A stretch of DNA of 64,000 nucleotides from assembly GCF_016522505.1 (NCBI RefSeq), contig NZ_JAEHOH010000013.1:1-64000 (forward strand), in the 5' to 3' direction. Below the pieces are notes generated by a model. It was not told where the DNA came from. It did no database searches and was given only the letters and a program-made list of their open reading frames with translations. Every line of letters begins with the position of its first letter. The first letter of the stretch is position 1. This DNA is from Leucobacter chromiisoli. GTDB taxonomy: Bacteria > Actinomycetota > Actinomycetes > Actinomycetales > Microbacteriaceae. A program made the translations under genes and the position numbers. This document shows positions 33,243 through 41,393 of this stretch, in pieces.

Positions 33243-34181
33243 ATGTCCGATTCGACGACGCGCGCCATCGCGCTTGCCGACACGTCGGGACGCGGGCGAC
33301 GGGGGAGAAACATCGACCCCGTCGCCCGGGGCACGTTCCCGTTCCTCGTCCCGGCGCTCATCGTGACGGCCCTCCTGGTGCTGTTCCCGGTGCTCTACAC
33401 GGTCTGGCTCTCCCTGACGCAGCAGGACATCGCGGGCAACAACCAGGGCTTCGTGGGCTTCGAGAACTTCGCGGCGATGTTCCAGAACCCCGAGTTCTGG
33501 AACTCCCTGCGGGTCACGATCTTCCTCTTCGTCCTCTGCCTCTTCGTCGAGACGGTGCTGGGGCTCGCGCTCGGGTACCTCCTCAGCCGCGACGTGCCGG
33601 GGCGCGCGATCTTCCAGGGCATGCTCCTCATCCCCGCGATCACCGCCTCGGTCGCCGTCGCCCTGGTGTGGCTGCTCATCTTCGACCCGGCTCTGGGGGC
33701 CGCGAACCAGATCCTCGAGGCCATCGGGCTCGATCCGGTCGTCTGGCTCGGAAGCCGCGAGATGGCGCCCTGGTCGATCGCGATCGTCGACATCTGGCAG
33801 TGGACGCCCTTCATGGCGCTCATCATCTCGGCGGGCATCCGGTCGCTTCCCACCGACCCGTTCGAGGCCGCCGCGATCGACGGGGCCGGCCCGATCAAGC
33901 AGGCGCTCTACGTGGGGCTGCCGCTCCTCCGCTCGGTCCTCCTGGTCGCGATGCTCCTGCGCACCGTCGACCTGGTGAGATTCTTCGACACCGTCTACAT
34001 CATGACCCAGGGCGGGCCCGTGAACGCGACGAACACCCTCAACGTCTACGGGTACCGAGCCGCGTTCATCGATCAGGATCCGAGCTACGCCGCTGCGCTG
34101 CAGCTGAGCCTGCTCGTCCTGGTGATCCTCATCGCGGCCATCTTCACCATCGTCCGAAAGCGAGTTCCCAATGCCGAGTAG
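33243..34181 (+). CDS. ABC sugar transporter permease (MalF/UgpA type)
   Basis: 312 residues with a cytoplasmic N-terminus and six hydrophobic helices. The EAA loop for coupling to the ATPase reads EAAAIDGAGPIKQALYVGLPLL near 218-239. An extended first segment (FPFLVPALIVTALLVLFPVLYTVWLSL) is typical of the first permease of carbohydrate uptake CUT1 systems. Its 3' end overlaps the next permease gene by 11 bases. No ABC ATPase gene is present in the locus. Confidence 0.93.
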   Translation: MSDSTTRAIALADTSGRGRRGRNIDPVARGTFPFLVPALIVTALLVLFPVLYTVWLSLTQQDIAGNNQGFVGFENFAAMFQNPEFWNSLRVTIFLFVLCLFVETVLGLALGYLLSRDVPGRAIFQGMLLIPAITASVAVALVWLLIFDPALGAANQILEAIGLDPVVWLGSREMAPWSIAIVDIWQWTPFMALIISAGIRSLPTDPFEAAAIDGAGPIKQALYVGLPLLRSVLLVAMLLRTVDLVRFFDTVYIMTQGGPVNATNTLNVYGYRAAFIDQDPSYAAALQLSLLVLVILIAAIFTIVRKRVPNAE

Positions 34182-35007
34182 AGCTGCGCAGCGGCGGCGC
34201 TCATACGCCCTGACGTACCTCGGGTACGTCATCGCCGCGCTCATCTTCTTCGTTCCGGTGCTCTTCATGCTCTGGTCGGCCTTCCGCCAGAACGTCGACA
34301 TCACCGGAAGCATCTTCAACGTCTTCACTCCGCTGACGTTCGAGAACTTCACGACGCTGTTCGAGCGCTTCGACTTCATCTACTACGTCCGCAACAGCTT
34401 CATCATCGCCGGCGGATCGACGGTGCTCGCGCTGCTGCTCGGCGTGCCGGCGGCCTACGTGATCGTGCGGAGGGACCTGCCCTCGGTGGGCTTCCTGACG
34501 CTGCTCGCGCGCATGGCGCCCGGCGTGCTGTTCGTCGTGCCGCTGTTCGTGATGTCGATCAACATCGGCGCCCCCTCGAACGACTTCCTGAACTTCGCGC
34601 TGCTCATCGCGGCCCACCTCATCATCACCCTGCCGCTGTGCATCTGGCTGCTGGTGCCCTTCTTCGAGGAGATCCCGAAGAGCCTCGAGGAGGCGGCGAT
34701 GATCGACGGGTGCAGCCCGGGTCGCCGGTTCATGCAGGTGGTGCTCCCGCTCGTGACGCCCGGCATCTCGGTGGCGATCACGCTGAGCTTCATCTTCTCG
34801 TGGAACTACTTCCTGTTCGCCCTCGCCCTCGCGAACTCCAACACGATGCCGCTCCCGGTCATCGCGTTCAACTTCATCGGGCAGGGCTCGAGCGACTACG
34901 GCGGGCTGATGGCCGCGAGCACGCTCATCTCCCTGCCCGCCATCATCCTGACGATCGTCGCCCAGCGGTGGCTCGTCCGGGGCCTCACGGGAGGGGCGGT
35001 CAAGTGA
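34171..35007 (+). CDS. ABC sugar transporter permease (MalG/UgpE type)
   Basis: 278 residues with six hydrophobic helices and EAA loop EEAAMIDGCSPGRRFMQVVLPLV near 173-195, then ISVAITLSFIFSWNYFLFALAL. It is the second permease of a CUT1 importer. The stop overlaps the GTG start of the zinc dehydrogenase gene. As is common in actinobacteria, the ATPase is probably a shared MsmK/UgpC-type subunit encoded elsewhere. Confidence 0.93.
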   Translation: MPSRAAQRRRSYALTYLGYVIAALIFFVPVLFMLWSAFRQNVDITGSIFNVFTPLTFENFTTLFERFDFIYYVRNSFIIAGGSTVLALLLGVPAAYVIVRRDLPSVGFLTLLARMAPGVLFVVPLFVMSINIGAPSNDFLNFALLIAAHLIITLPLCIWLLVPFFEEIPKSLEEAAMIDGCSPGRRFMQVVLPLVTPGISVAITLSFIFSWNYFLFALALANSNTMPLPVIAFNFIGQGSSDYGGLMAASTLISLPAIILTIVAQRWLVRGLTGGAVK

Positions 35008-36008
35008 CGGACACGATCGTGAATCGGAGCGCACGGTTCGAGGGGCAGGGCCGGATCTCGTTCGCGGAGGCGCCCATGGGGCACCTGCGCGAGGGATGGG
35101 TCAGGCTGCGCGTCGACGTCTGCGCGCTCTGCGGCTCCGACAAGCGCCTGCTCGAGAGCGGCAGCGACGTCGTCCCCGGGCACGAGGTGGTCGGCACGAT
35201 CGTCGAATCGCGCTCGGACGAGCACCCCGAGGGCGGCAGGGTCGTCGTCTACATCCCCGTGAGCTGCGGGGAGTGCAAGGCCTGCCGCGCGAACCAGAAC
35301 AACCGCTGCTACCGGCTCGAGGGCCTGATGGGCTGGCAGTTCGACGGCGGCTTCGCCGACTACATGGACGTGCCCCGGCAGTGCGTGCTGCCGGTGCCGG
35401 ACGACATCCCGGCGGACGTCGCGGTGCTCGCGCTCGACACCTTCGGCACCGCGGCGCACGCGCTCCGACTGGGGGCGCTCACGCAGCCGGAGGGCATCCA
35501 GGCGCTACTCGTGGTGGGCTGCGGCCCGCTCGGCCTGGGCGTCGTCGCCGTCGCGCTGGCGATGGGGATCCCCGAGGTGCACGCCTGGGATCCGATCGAG
35601 AGCAGGCTCGCGCTCGCGGAGCGCCTCGGCGCGACGCGGGCCGAGGATCTCGAGTCGATCAACCGGTATCAGGTCGTCGCCGAGGTGAGCGGTGCGAAGC
35701 CCGCGCGCGATCTTGCGCAGAACCTCGTCGAGCCCGGGGGCGCGATCCTCGCGCTCGGGGAGTCGAACGAGCCGTACACGATGCCCGCGACGCCGCGCTG
35801 GCGCCGCACCGACTGCTTCACGGTGCGCTCGTTCTACTTCCCGATCTCCGAGGTCCCGCAGAACTGGGATCTGCTGCGGAGCCACGGAGCCCTGCTCCGC
35901 GACACGATCATGTCGGCCACGGCCCTGTCCGACCTGCCCGACACCTTCCAGCGTTTCCTCGACGGGGAATACGTGAAGCCCTACATCACCTCCGAGGAGA
36001 GCTCATGA
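35004..36008 (+). CDS. Zinc-dependent medium-chain dehydrogenase (sorbitol/threonine dehydrogenase-like)
   Basis: 334 residues with a GTG start that overlaps the permease stop. Catalytic zinc ligands are in DVCALCGSDK near 32-41 and PGHEVVG near 57. The structural zinc lobe is present: CGECKACRANQNNRC. The cofactor loop VVGCGPLGLG near 171-180 is followed by HAWDP, with Asp pointing to NAD+. It oxidises a secondary alcohol of a sugar, polyol or aldonate, or reduces the reverse. The position between importer and aldolase-like gene puts it early in the sugar pathway. Confidence 0.88.
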   Translation: MTDTIVNRSARFEGQGRISFAEAPMGHLREGWVRLRVDVCALCGSDKRLLESGSDVVPGHEVVGTIVESRSDEHPEGGRVVVYIPVSCGECKACRANQNNRCYRLEGLMGWQFDGGFADYMDVPRQCVLPVPDDIPADVAVLALDTFGTAAHALRLGALTQPEGIQALLVVGCGPLGLGVVAVALAMGIPEVHAWDPIESRLALAERLGATRAEDLESINRYQVVAEVSGAKPARDLAQNLVEPGGAILALGESNEPYTMPATPRWRRTDCFTVRSFYFPISEVPQNWDLLRSHGALLRDTIMSATALSDLPDTFQRFLDGEYVKPYITSEESS

Positions 36009-36895
36009 CCACCGACAACCTGTTCATTCTCGCCGTCGACCAGCGCCCCTGGCTGCTGAACGCGCTCTTCGGCCACGCCGGGGAGGCGTCCCCCGACGAA
36101 CGCAGCCTGACGACCGAGGCCAAGCACCTGGTGCTCGACGGGCTCCTGCGGGCCGTCGCCGAATCCGTGCCGCGCGGCGGTGCGATCCTCGTGGATCCCG
36201 AACTCGGCCCCGGGGTACCGGAGCGGGCCAAGGCTCGCGGAGTCCGCCTCGCGCTCCCCATCGAGCGCGCGGGCCTGCGCGTGTACGAGACGGAGCCGAA
36301 GGATCTCGGCGGGTACCTCCGGCACTACGCGCCGGAGTTCTCGAAGGTGCTCGTGCGCTACAACCCCGCGGACGACCCGGAGGAGCGCGCCCTGCAGCGC
36401 AGCCGTCTCGCGGAGGCGTCGCACGTCTCCCGGCAGGCCGGGACCCGGTTCCTCTTCGAGCTCCTCGTCCCCCCGACCGCGGAGCAGCTCGCGGAGGTCG
36501 ACGGCGACGAGGAGCGCTTCGACCACGAGCTCCGCCCGGAGCTCACGCGTCAGGCCATGCGGGAGATCCTCGAGGAGGTCGGCGTGGACCTCTGGAAGCT
36601 CGAGCACCAGGGCGACTTGGAGTCCTCGCGCCGGACCGTCGAGCTCGCCCGGCAGCACGGCGGAGAGTGCATCATCCTCGGGGCCGGCGCCGATGAGGAG
36701 ACGGTCCGCCGGTGGCTCGCGATCGCTGCCGAGGCGGGATACTCGGGATTCGCCATCGGGCGTAGTATCTGGTGGAAGTCGGTGCAGCAGCTCGTCGCCG
36801 ACCCCGCAGACGATGACGTCCGGACTGCTGCCTGCGCAGCGATCGCCCGAACCTACACTGAGTTCGCGGAGGCGTTCGTCGACGCGCAGAGCTAG
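36005..36895 (+). CDS. DUF2090/IolC C-terminal-like class I aldolase-fold protein
   Basis: 296 residues. The N-terminal ILAVDQRPWLLNALF and C-terminal YSGFAIGRSIWWKSV echo the AVDQR and AGRAVW blocks of the YihT-like aldolase at 26375-27238, and the Schiff-base segment is kept as VDLWKLEHQGD with Lys198. The family includes the C-terminal domain linked to IolC and 5-dehydro-2-deoxyphosphogluconate aldolases. A second, divergent aldolase in one locus suggests either two substrates or a successive cleavage step. Translation is coupled to the dehydrogenase gene (ATGA). Confidence 0.8.
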   Translation: MTTDNLFILAVDQRPWLLNALFGHAGEASPDERSLTTEAKHLVLDGLLRAVAESVPRGGAILVDPELGPGVPERAKARGVRLALPIERAGLRVYETEPKDLGGYLRHYAPEFSKVLVRYNPADDPEERALQRSRLAEASHVSRQAGTRFLFELLVPPTAEQLAEVDGDEERFDHELRPELTRQAMREILEEVGVDLWKLEHQGDLESSRRTVELARQHGGECIILGAGADEETVRRWLAIAAEAGYSGFAIGRSIWWKSVQQLVADPADDDVRTAACAAIARTYTEFAEAFVDAQS

Positions 36896-36904
36896 GAGGG
36901 ATGC

Positions 36905-37591
36905 ATGAGCGTGGATTGGGAACCTCCCGTGCGAGTCGGGACGAGCGTCTACGAGGAGCTGCGCGCCAGGATCCTCACCGGCGAGCTCTCGTCGGGGGCG
37001 CGACTCACGGTCCCCGCCATCGCGAAGCAGCTCAACGTCAGCCGGAGCCCCGTGCGCGACGCGGTGCTGCAGCTCGTGCGGGAGGGACTCGCGATCGAGG
37101 AGTTCAACCGGGGCGCGACCGTGTTCATCCCCTCCCGGGCCTCGCTCGTGAGCCTCTACCACGCCCGAGAGGCGCTCGAGGGGATGGCCGCGCGCCTCGC
37201 GGCGGCGCGGACGACGCCGGAGGCGGTCTCCGAGCTGTCGCTCATCCTCGACGAGCACGAGGCGATCGATCCCGGCGACTTCGCCCGCCACATCGACCTC
37301 GACGCGCGGTTCCACCGGCGGGTGCGGGATCTCGCGGGGAGCCCGGTGCTGTCGAGGATGCTCGAGGAGATCCAGGGACAGGTCATCGTCGCCATGCGAT
37401 CCACGAACCTCAGCGGGGGAGTCGGCAGGGCGACCGCCGAGCACCGAGCGATCCTGGAAGCGCTCGTGCAGCAGGATCCGGACGCCGCCGAGCGGGTGGC
37501 CCGGGCACACATCGTCAGACTCAGGAGGATCCTTGAAGGACCGGAACAGGAAGCGGGGGACCCGCCTCTCCCTCAGGCATCGGCGGGCTGA
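36905..37591 (+). CDS. GntR family (FCD-type) transcriptional regulator
   Basis: 228 residues. The N-terminal winged helix (VYEELRARILTGELSSGARLTVPAIAKQLNVSRSPVRDAVLQLVREGLA) is typical GntR, followed by an all-helical FCD domain with metal-binding-type residues (DLDARFHRRVRDLAG, and TAEHRAILEAL). FCD regulators sense organic or sugar acids. It lies within the operon after a strong AGGAGG site and overlaps the next dehydrogenase gene by 59 bases. A second regulator inside the operon besides DeoR implies dual control, for instance by an acid intermediate. Confidence 0.9.
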   Translation: MSVDWEPPVRVGTSVYEELRARILTGELSSGARLTVPAIAKQLNVSRSPVRDAVLQLVREGLAIEEFNRGATVFIPSRASLVSLYHAREALEGMAARLAAARTTPEAVSELSLILDEHEAIDPGDFARHIDLDARFHRRVRDLAGSPVLSRMLEEIQGQVIVAMRSTNLSGGVGRATAEHRAILEALVQQDPDAAERVARAHIVRLRRILEGPEQEAGDPPLPQASAG

Positions 37592-38603
37592 CGGGCTCGC
37601 GCTGGGCGAGGAGCCCGTCCCGGAGCTGGAGCCCCACGAGGCTCGAGTGCGGGTGCTCGCGGTCGGGCTCTGCGGAACCGACGCGCACATCCTGGCGGGG
37701 CAGTTCCCCTCCGAGGACGGCATCGTCCTCGGGCACGAGGTCTGCGGCGTCGTCACCGAACTCGGCTCCGAGGAGCGGTCTCCGCTGAGCGTCGGCGATC
37801 TCGTCGCGCTCGAGCCGCACCGGTACTGCGCGGAATGCTCCTTCTGCCGCATCGGCAAGGAGCATCTCTGCGTCGAGAAGCGCGGCTACGGCGTGCGACT
37901 CGACGGAGGGATGACGACCGACATGGTGGTGCCCAGACGCGTGCTGTACCGGGTCCCGGACGGCATCGATCCCCTCATCGGCGCGATGGCCGAGCCGCTC
38001 GCCTGCTGCCTCCACGCGATGGACCGCCTCTCGCCCGTATCGGGGGAGTCGATCCTCGTCGCGGGGTGCGGGCCCGCCGGCGCGATGCTGGTGGCCCTGG
38101 CGCGCAGCCACGGGCTCGCGCCGATCGTGGTGCTCGAACCCTCGGAGGAGCGGCGCCGGCTCGCCCTCGACATGGGCGCCGACGCCGCATTCCATCCCGA
38201 CGAGCTCCACGGCGAGGCCGTCGCCGGGCTCGCCGACGGCGAGGGCTTCCGATACGTCGTCGACGCCGTCGGCCGCGGAAGCATCGCCCGTGATCTGCTC
38301 GGCGTCGCGAAGAAGGGCGGCACGCTCCTCATCTTCGGGGTCGCGGACCGCGAAGACCGCTTCGCGCTCTCGCCGCGGGACGTGTTCGAGCGGGAGCTGA
38401 CGATCGTGGGCTCGGTCATCAACCCCTACACGCACGGCAGGTCGGTGGCGCTGCTCGAACGGCTGCCTCTCGAGCGCATCCCCGCGCGCGTCTTCCCCCT
38501 CGAGGCGTACGAGCAGGCGTTCGCGGCTCAGCGGGAGGGACGGGAGAAGATCTACATCTCGCCCCACCCCGAGGCGCTCGCCGAATCCCGTTCCCGCCCG
38601 TGA
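37533..38603 (+). CDS. Zinc-dependent alcohol dehydrogenase (MDR family)
   Basis: 356 residues, TTG start preceded by AGGAGG four bases upstream, inside the GntR gene. Zinc ligands are in GLCGTDAH near 46-53 and LGHEVCG near 68. The structural zinc cluster is CAECSFCRIGKEHLC near 97-111, and the cofactor loop VAGCGPAGAM near 175. The sequence fits sorbitol/L-idonate-type dehydrogenases. It could catalyse the first oxidation of the imported sugar or polyol. Its deep overlap with gntR suggests translational coupling. Confidence 0.86.
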   Translation: MKDRNRKRGTRLSLRHRRADGLALGEEPVPELEPHEARVRVLAVGLCGTDAHILAGQFPSEDGIVLGHEVCGVVTELGSEERSPLSVGDLVALEPHRYCAECSFCRIGKEHLCVEKRGYGVRLDGGMTTDMVVPRRVLYRVPDGIDPLIGAMAEPLACCLHAMDRLSPVSGESILVAGCGPAGAMLVALARSHGLAPIVVLEPSEERRRLALDMGADAAFHPDELHGEAVAGLADGEGFRYVVDAVGRGSIARDLLGVAKKGGTLLIFGVADREDRFALSPRDVFERELTIVGSVINPYTHGRSVALLERLPLERIPARVFPLEAYEQAFAAQREGREKIYISPHPEALAESRSRP

Positions 38604-39373
38604 GCGGCGCCGTCAGGCCCGGCCTGCTCCCGCTCGCCCTGCTGGGCGCGGTCACGGGGCTGCTCTCGGGGGTGTTCGGCATCGGCGGGGGAGTCGTCCT
38701 CGTCCCGGCGCTCGTCGCGCTGCTCCGCTACGAGCAGCGCGTCGCCGCGGGAACCTCGGTGGCCGCGATCCTGCCCGCCGCGGCCATCGGGGGTGCCGGG
38801 TACGCCGTGCAGGGCAACGTCGACTGGATCGCGGCCCTCGCCCTCGCCGGAGGCGCGGTGGTCGGCGCTCAGCTCGGCAGCTATCTGCTCTCCCGGGCCC
38901 CCACCGCTCTCCTCCGCTGGATGTTCATGGTCTTCCTCGCGGCCGTGGTCGTGGGGCTCTGGTTCGCGATCCCTCAGCGCGACGCCACGATCGAGCTCGA
39001 CGCGCTCACGATCTCGATGCTCGTGCTCACCGGCCTCGTCACCGGCGTGCTCTCCGGCCTCCTCGGCGTGGGCGGCGGGGTCGTCGTGGTGCCGATCCTC
39101 ATGTTCTTCTTCGGCGCGAGCGACCTGGTCGCGAAGGGCACCTCACTCATCATGCTCGTCCCCGGGTCGCTGTCGGGAACGATCGGCAACGCTCGCAGAC
39201 GGAACGTGGATCTGCGCGCAGCGCTCGTCCTGGGCGTCTCGGCGAGCATCCTCTCACCGCTCGGCTCGGTGATCGCGGCGCACCTGCCGCCGCTCTGGTC
39301 GAACATCGCGTTCTCGCTGCTGCTCGCCGGCATCCTGGCGCAGATGCTCCTGCGGACCCTCCGGAGGCGGTGA
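38600..39373 (+). CDS. TSUP (TauE/SafE) family anion exporter
   Basis: 257 residues, GTG start overlapping the dehydrogenase stop (GTGA). Two homologous halves are clear, each beginning with a TGLLSGVFGIGGGVVLVPAL-type signature (about 17-36 and 144-163), with eight hydrophobic segments in total. It is the last gene of the sugar operon, where an exporter for an anionic end product such as sulfite or sulfolactate fits the YihT-like aldolase. The C-terminus resembles the truncated TSUP at the window's left edge. Confidence 0.88.
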   Translation: MSGAVRPGLLPLALLGAVTGLLSGVFGIGGGVVLVPALVALLRYEQRVAAGTSVAAILPAAAIGGAGYAVQGNVDWIAALALAGGAVVGAQLGSYLLSRAPTALLRWMFMVFLAAVVVGLWFAIPQRDATIELDALTISMLVLTGLVTGVLSGLLGVGGGVVVVPILMFFFGASDLVAKGTSLIMLVPGSLSGTIGNARRRNVDLRAALVLGVSASILSPLGSVIAAHLPPLWSNIAFSLLLAGILAQMLLRTLRRR

Positions 39374-39424
39374 GCGCCGATGAGCGACGGTGAGCGCCCG
39401 TGCCGCCCCGCCGAGGGGCGCCGC

Positions 39425-40387
39425 TCAGTCGTAGGAGAGCGTGACGATCGAGCTCGTGGTCGGGGTCTTCGCGTTCGGGTCGAGATAGACGTCGGGCTCG
39501 AGGTAGATGACCCGCGCCGCGGGCACCGCTTCGCGCACCCGGCGCTCGGCGAGGTTCACGATCACGGAGACCTCGTTCATGGTGCGCTCGGCGGCGAGGG
39601 CGATCTTCGCGCCGACCATGAACTCGTCGGGGCCGAGGTAGAGGGTCTTCATGTGGATGATGCGCTCGATATCGCTGCTGTCCAGGATCGCGGCCTCGAT
39701 CCTCGCCACGTCGTCTTCGTTGGCGCCCTCGCCCACCAGGAGGCTCTTGACCTCGACGCCGATGATCACGGCGACGCCGATCAGCAGCACGCCGATGCAG
39801 ATCGTCGCGATGCCGTCGAACAGACCGTCGCCGGTCAGCACCGTGAGCCCGACGCCGAAGAACGCGAGCAGCAGGCCGGTGATCGCGGCGAGATCCTCCA
39901 GCAGCACCACGGGCAGCTCGGGAGCCTTGGAGCGGCGGATGAAGGAGATCCAACTGCCGTCGCCCTTGTGCGGGCGGCTCTCGACGATCGCGGTACGCAG
40001 CGAGAATCCCTCGAGCACGATCGCGATGCCGAGCACCAGCAGCGGCAGCCACCAGACCTCGAGCGGGTGCGGATTCTGGATCTTCGAGATGCCCTCGTAC
40101 ACCGAGAAGACGCCGCCGATCGAGAACAGCACGATGGCGACGACGAAGGCGTAGACGTACCGCACCCGACCGTAGCCGAAGGGGTGCTCCTTGTCGGCGC
40201 GCTGCTTCGCGCGCTTGCCCCCGAGCAGGAGGAGGAGCTGGTTGCCCGAGTCGGCGAGCGAGTGGACGCCCTCCGCGAGCATCGACGACGACCCCGAGAA
40301 GAACCACGCGACGAACTTCGTGATCGCGATACCGAGGTTGGCGAGGAACGCCGCCACGATAGCCTTGCCGCCGCCTGAAGCACTCAT
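39425..40387 (-). CDS. Cation diffusion facilitator (CDF) family transporter, SLC30A9-like
   Basis: 320 residues. Six hydrophobic segments with the HxxxD zinc-site motif EGVHSLADSGNQ near 38-49 and a second polar site LFDGIATICIGVLL, followed by a cytoplasmic C-terminal ferredoxin-like domain (EFMVGAKIALAAERTMNEVS). CDF proteins export Zn2+, Mn2+ or Fe2+ in exchange for protons. A start at MSASGGGKA was preferred over an in-frame codon 30 residues upstream that runs into proC's promoter area. Convergent with the sugar operon. Confidence 0.9.
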   Translation of the reverse strand: MSASGGGKAIVAAFLANLGIAITKFVAWFFSGSSSMLAEGVHSLADSGNQLLLLLGGKRAKQRADKEHPFGYGRVRYVYAFVVAIVLFSIGGVFSVYEGISKIQNPHPLEVWWLPLLVLGIAIVLEGFSLRTAIVESRPHKGDGSWISFIRRSKAPELPVVLLEDLAAITGLLLAFFGVGLTVLTGDGLFDGIATICIGVLLIGVAVIIGVEVKSLLVGEGANEDDVARIEAAILDSSDIERIIHMKTLYLGPDEFMVGAKIALAAERTMNEVSVIVNLAERRVREAVPAARVIYLEPDVYLDPNAKTPTTSSIVTLSYD

Positions 40388-40455
40388 GTCGGGAACCCTC
40401 CGATTTCTTGCCCAGCGCTGTTGTTGGTAACGGCACCATCCTAGGATGGGGAGCT

Positions 40456-41346
40456 GTGACCGACAGCATAGAAGCACGCGATTCGAACGCCCCCCACGAC
40501 CCGCGAGGAGCCGCTGCGTCCTTGCCCCGCACCGCGATGATCGGCGTCGGCTCCATGGGCGGCGCGATCCTCGCGGGGCTGCGCTCCCCGGGCGTCTCGG
40601 TCGACGGTCCCATCTCCATCACCACGCGCTCCGCCGCGAGCGCGGCGCCCTTCGCCGACGCCGACGACGTGGTCGCCCGCGCCTCGGAGACCGAGCCGGG
40701 GGCGAACCGGATCGCGGTGCGCGGTGCGCGCGTGGTGATCCTCGCGGTGAAGCCGTGGATGATCCTCGACGTGCTGCGCGAGATCGCCGACGACCTCGAA
40801 CCGGGCGCGGTCGTCGTGAGCGTCGCCGCGGGCGTCACGACCGGCAGCATGGAGGCCCTGCTGCCGAGCGACGTCGCCGCGGTGCGGGCGATGCCGAACA
40901 CGCCCTCGCACCTCGGGCGCGGGGTCACCGGGGTGGCGGGCGGAAGCACGGCCTCGGCGGACGACGTCGACGTCGTCCGCCGGCGCGTCGAGACCCTCGG
41001 CGCCGTGCTCGTGCGGGAGGAGGGGCGCATCAACGCGCGCGCCGCCGTCTCCGGATCGGGCCCGGCCTACCTGTTCCTCTTCGCCGAGGAGTTCACCGCC
41101 GCCGCGAGGCGCCTCGGCTTCGACGCCGCCGAGGCGAAGCTGCTGGTCGAGGGGACCGTTGCCGGCGCCGCCGAGCTCATGGCGCGCAGCGAGGAGGATC
41201 CCGCCCAGCTGCGCCGCAACGTGACGAGCCCGAAGGGCACGACGGAGCGCGCCGTCGAGGTGCTGCAGACGGGCGGCTGGGGCGAGCTGTTCGACCGGGC
41301 GCTCGCCGCCAACATCCGCCGCTCGGAGGAGCTCGCGGCCGAGTAG
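40456..41346 (+). CDS. proC: Pyrroline-5-carboxylate reductase
   Basis: 296 residues, GTG start (VTDSIEARD). The Rossmann motif is IGVGSMGGAIL near 30-40, NADPH-contact AVKPWM near 97, GVTTGSMEALL near 128, MPNTP near 148-152, and the conserved C-terminal domain PSGSGPAYLFLFAE-like segment (AVSGSGPAYLF) near 196-206 with VTSPKGTT near 257. It performs the last step of proline synthesis. The N-terminal extension of about 25 residues before the fold is variable and may be shorter in reality. Confidence 0.95.
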   Translation: MTDSIEARDSNAPHDPRGAAASLPRTAMIGVGSMGGAILAGLRSPGVSVDGPISITTRSAASAAPFADADDVVARASETEPGANRIAVRGARVVILAVKPWMILDVLREIADDLEPGAVVVSVAAGVTTGSMEALLPSDVAAVRAMPNTPSHLGRGVTGVAGGSTASADDVDVVRRRVETLGAVLVREEGRINARAAVSGSGPAYLFLFAEEFTAAARRLGFDAAEAKLLVEGTVAGAAELMARSEEDPAQLRRNVTSPKGTTERAVEVLQTGGWGELFDRALAANIRRSEELAAE

Positions 41347-41393
41347 CGGAGCCGGCCGGGCGCCCGTGACGCGCACCCGGCGCGACGCCGGCC

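Noticed and set aside
30641-33361. Minus-strand open frame of 906 codons opposite ALDH, PFK and the binding protein
   Set aside because: It spans three well-supported genes antisense and encodes no recognisable domain.
25643-39373. Classical sulfo-EMP (yih) or sulfo-ED operon
   Set aside because: Only the aldolase, DeoR and aldehyde dehydrogenase types match. Sulfoquinovosidase, YihS-type isomerase, PfkB-type kinase, lactonase and IlvD-type dehydratase are all missing.
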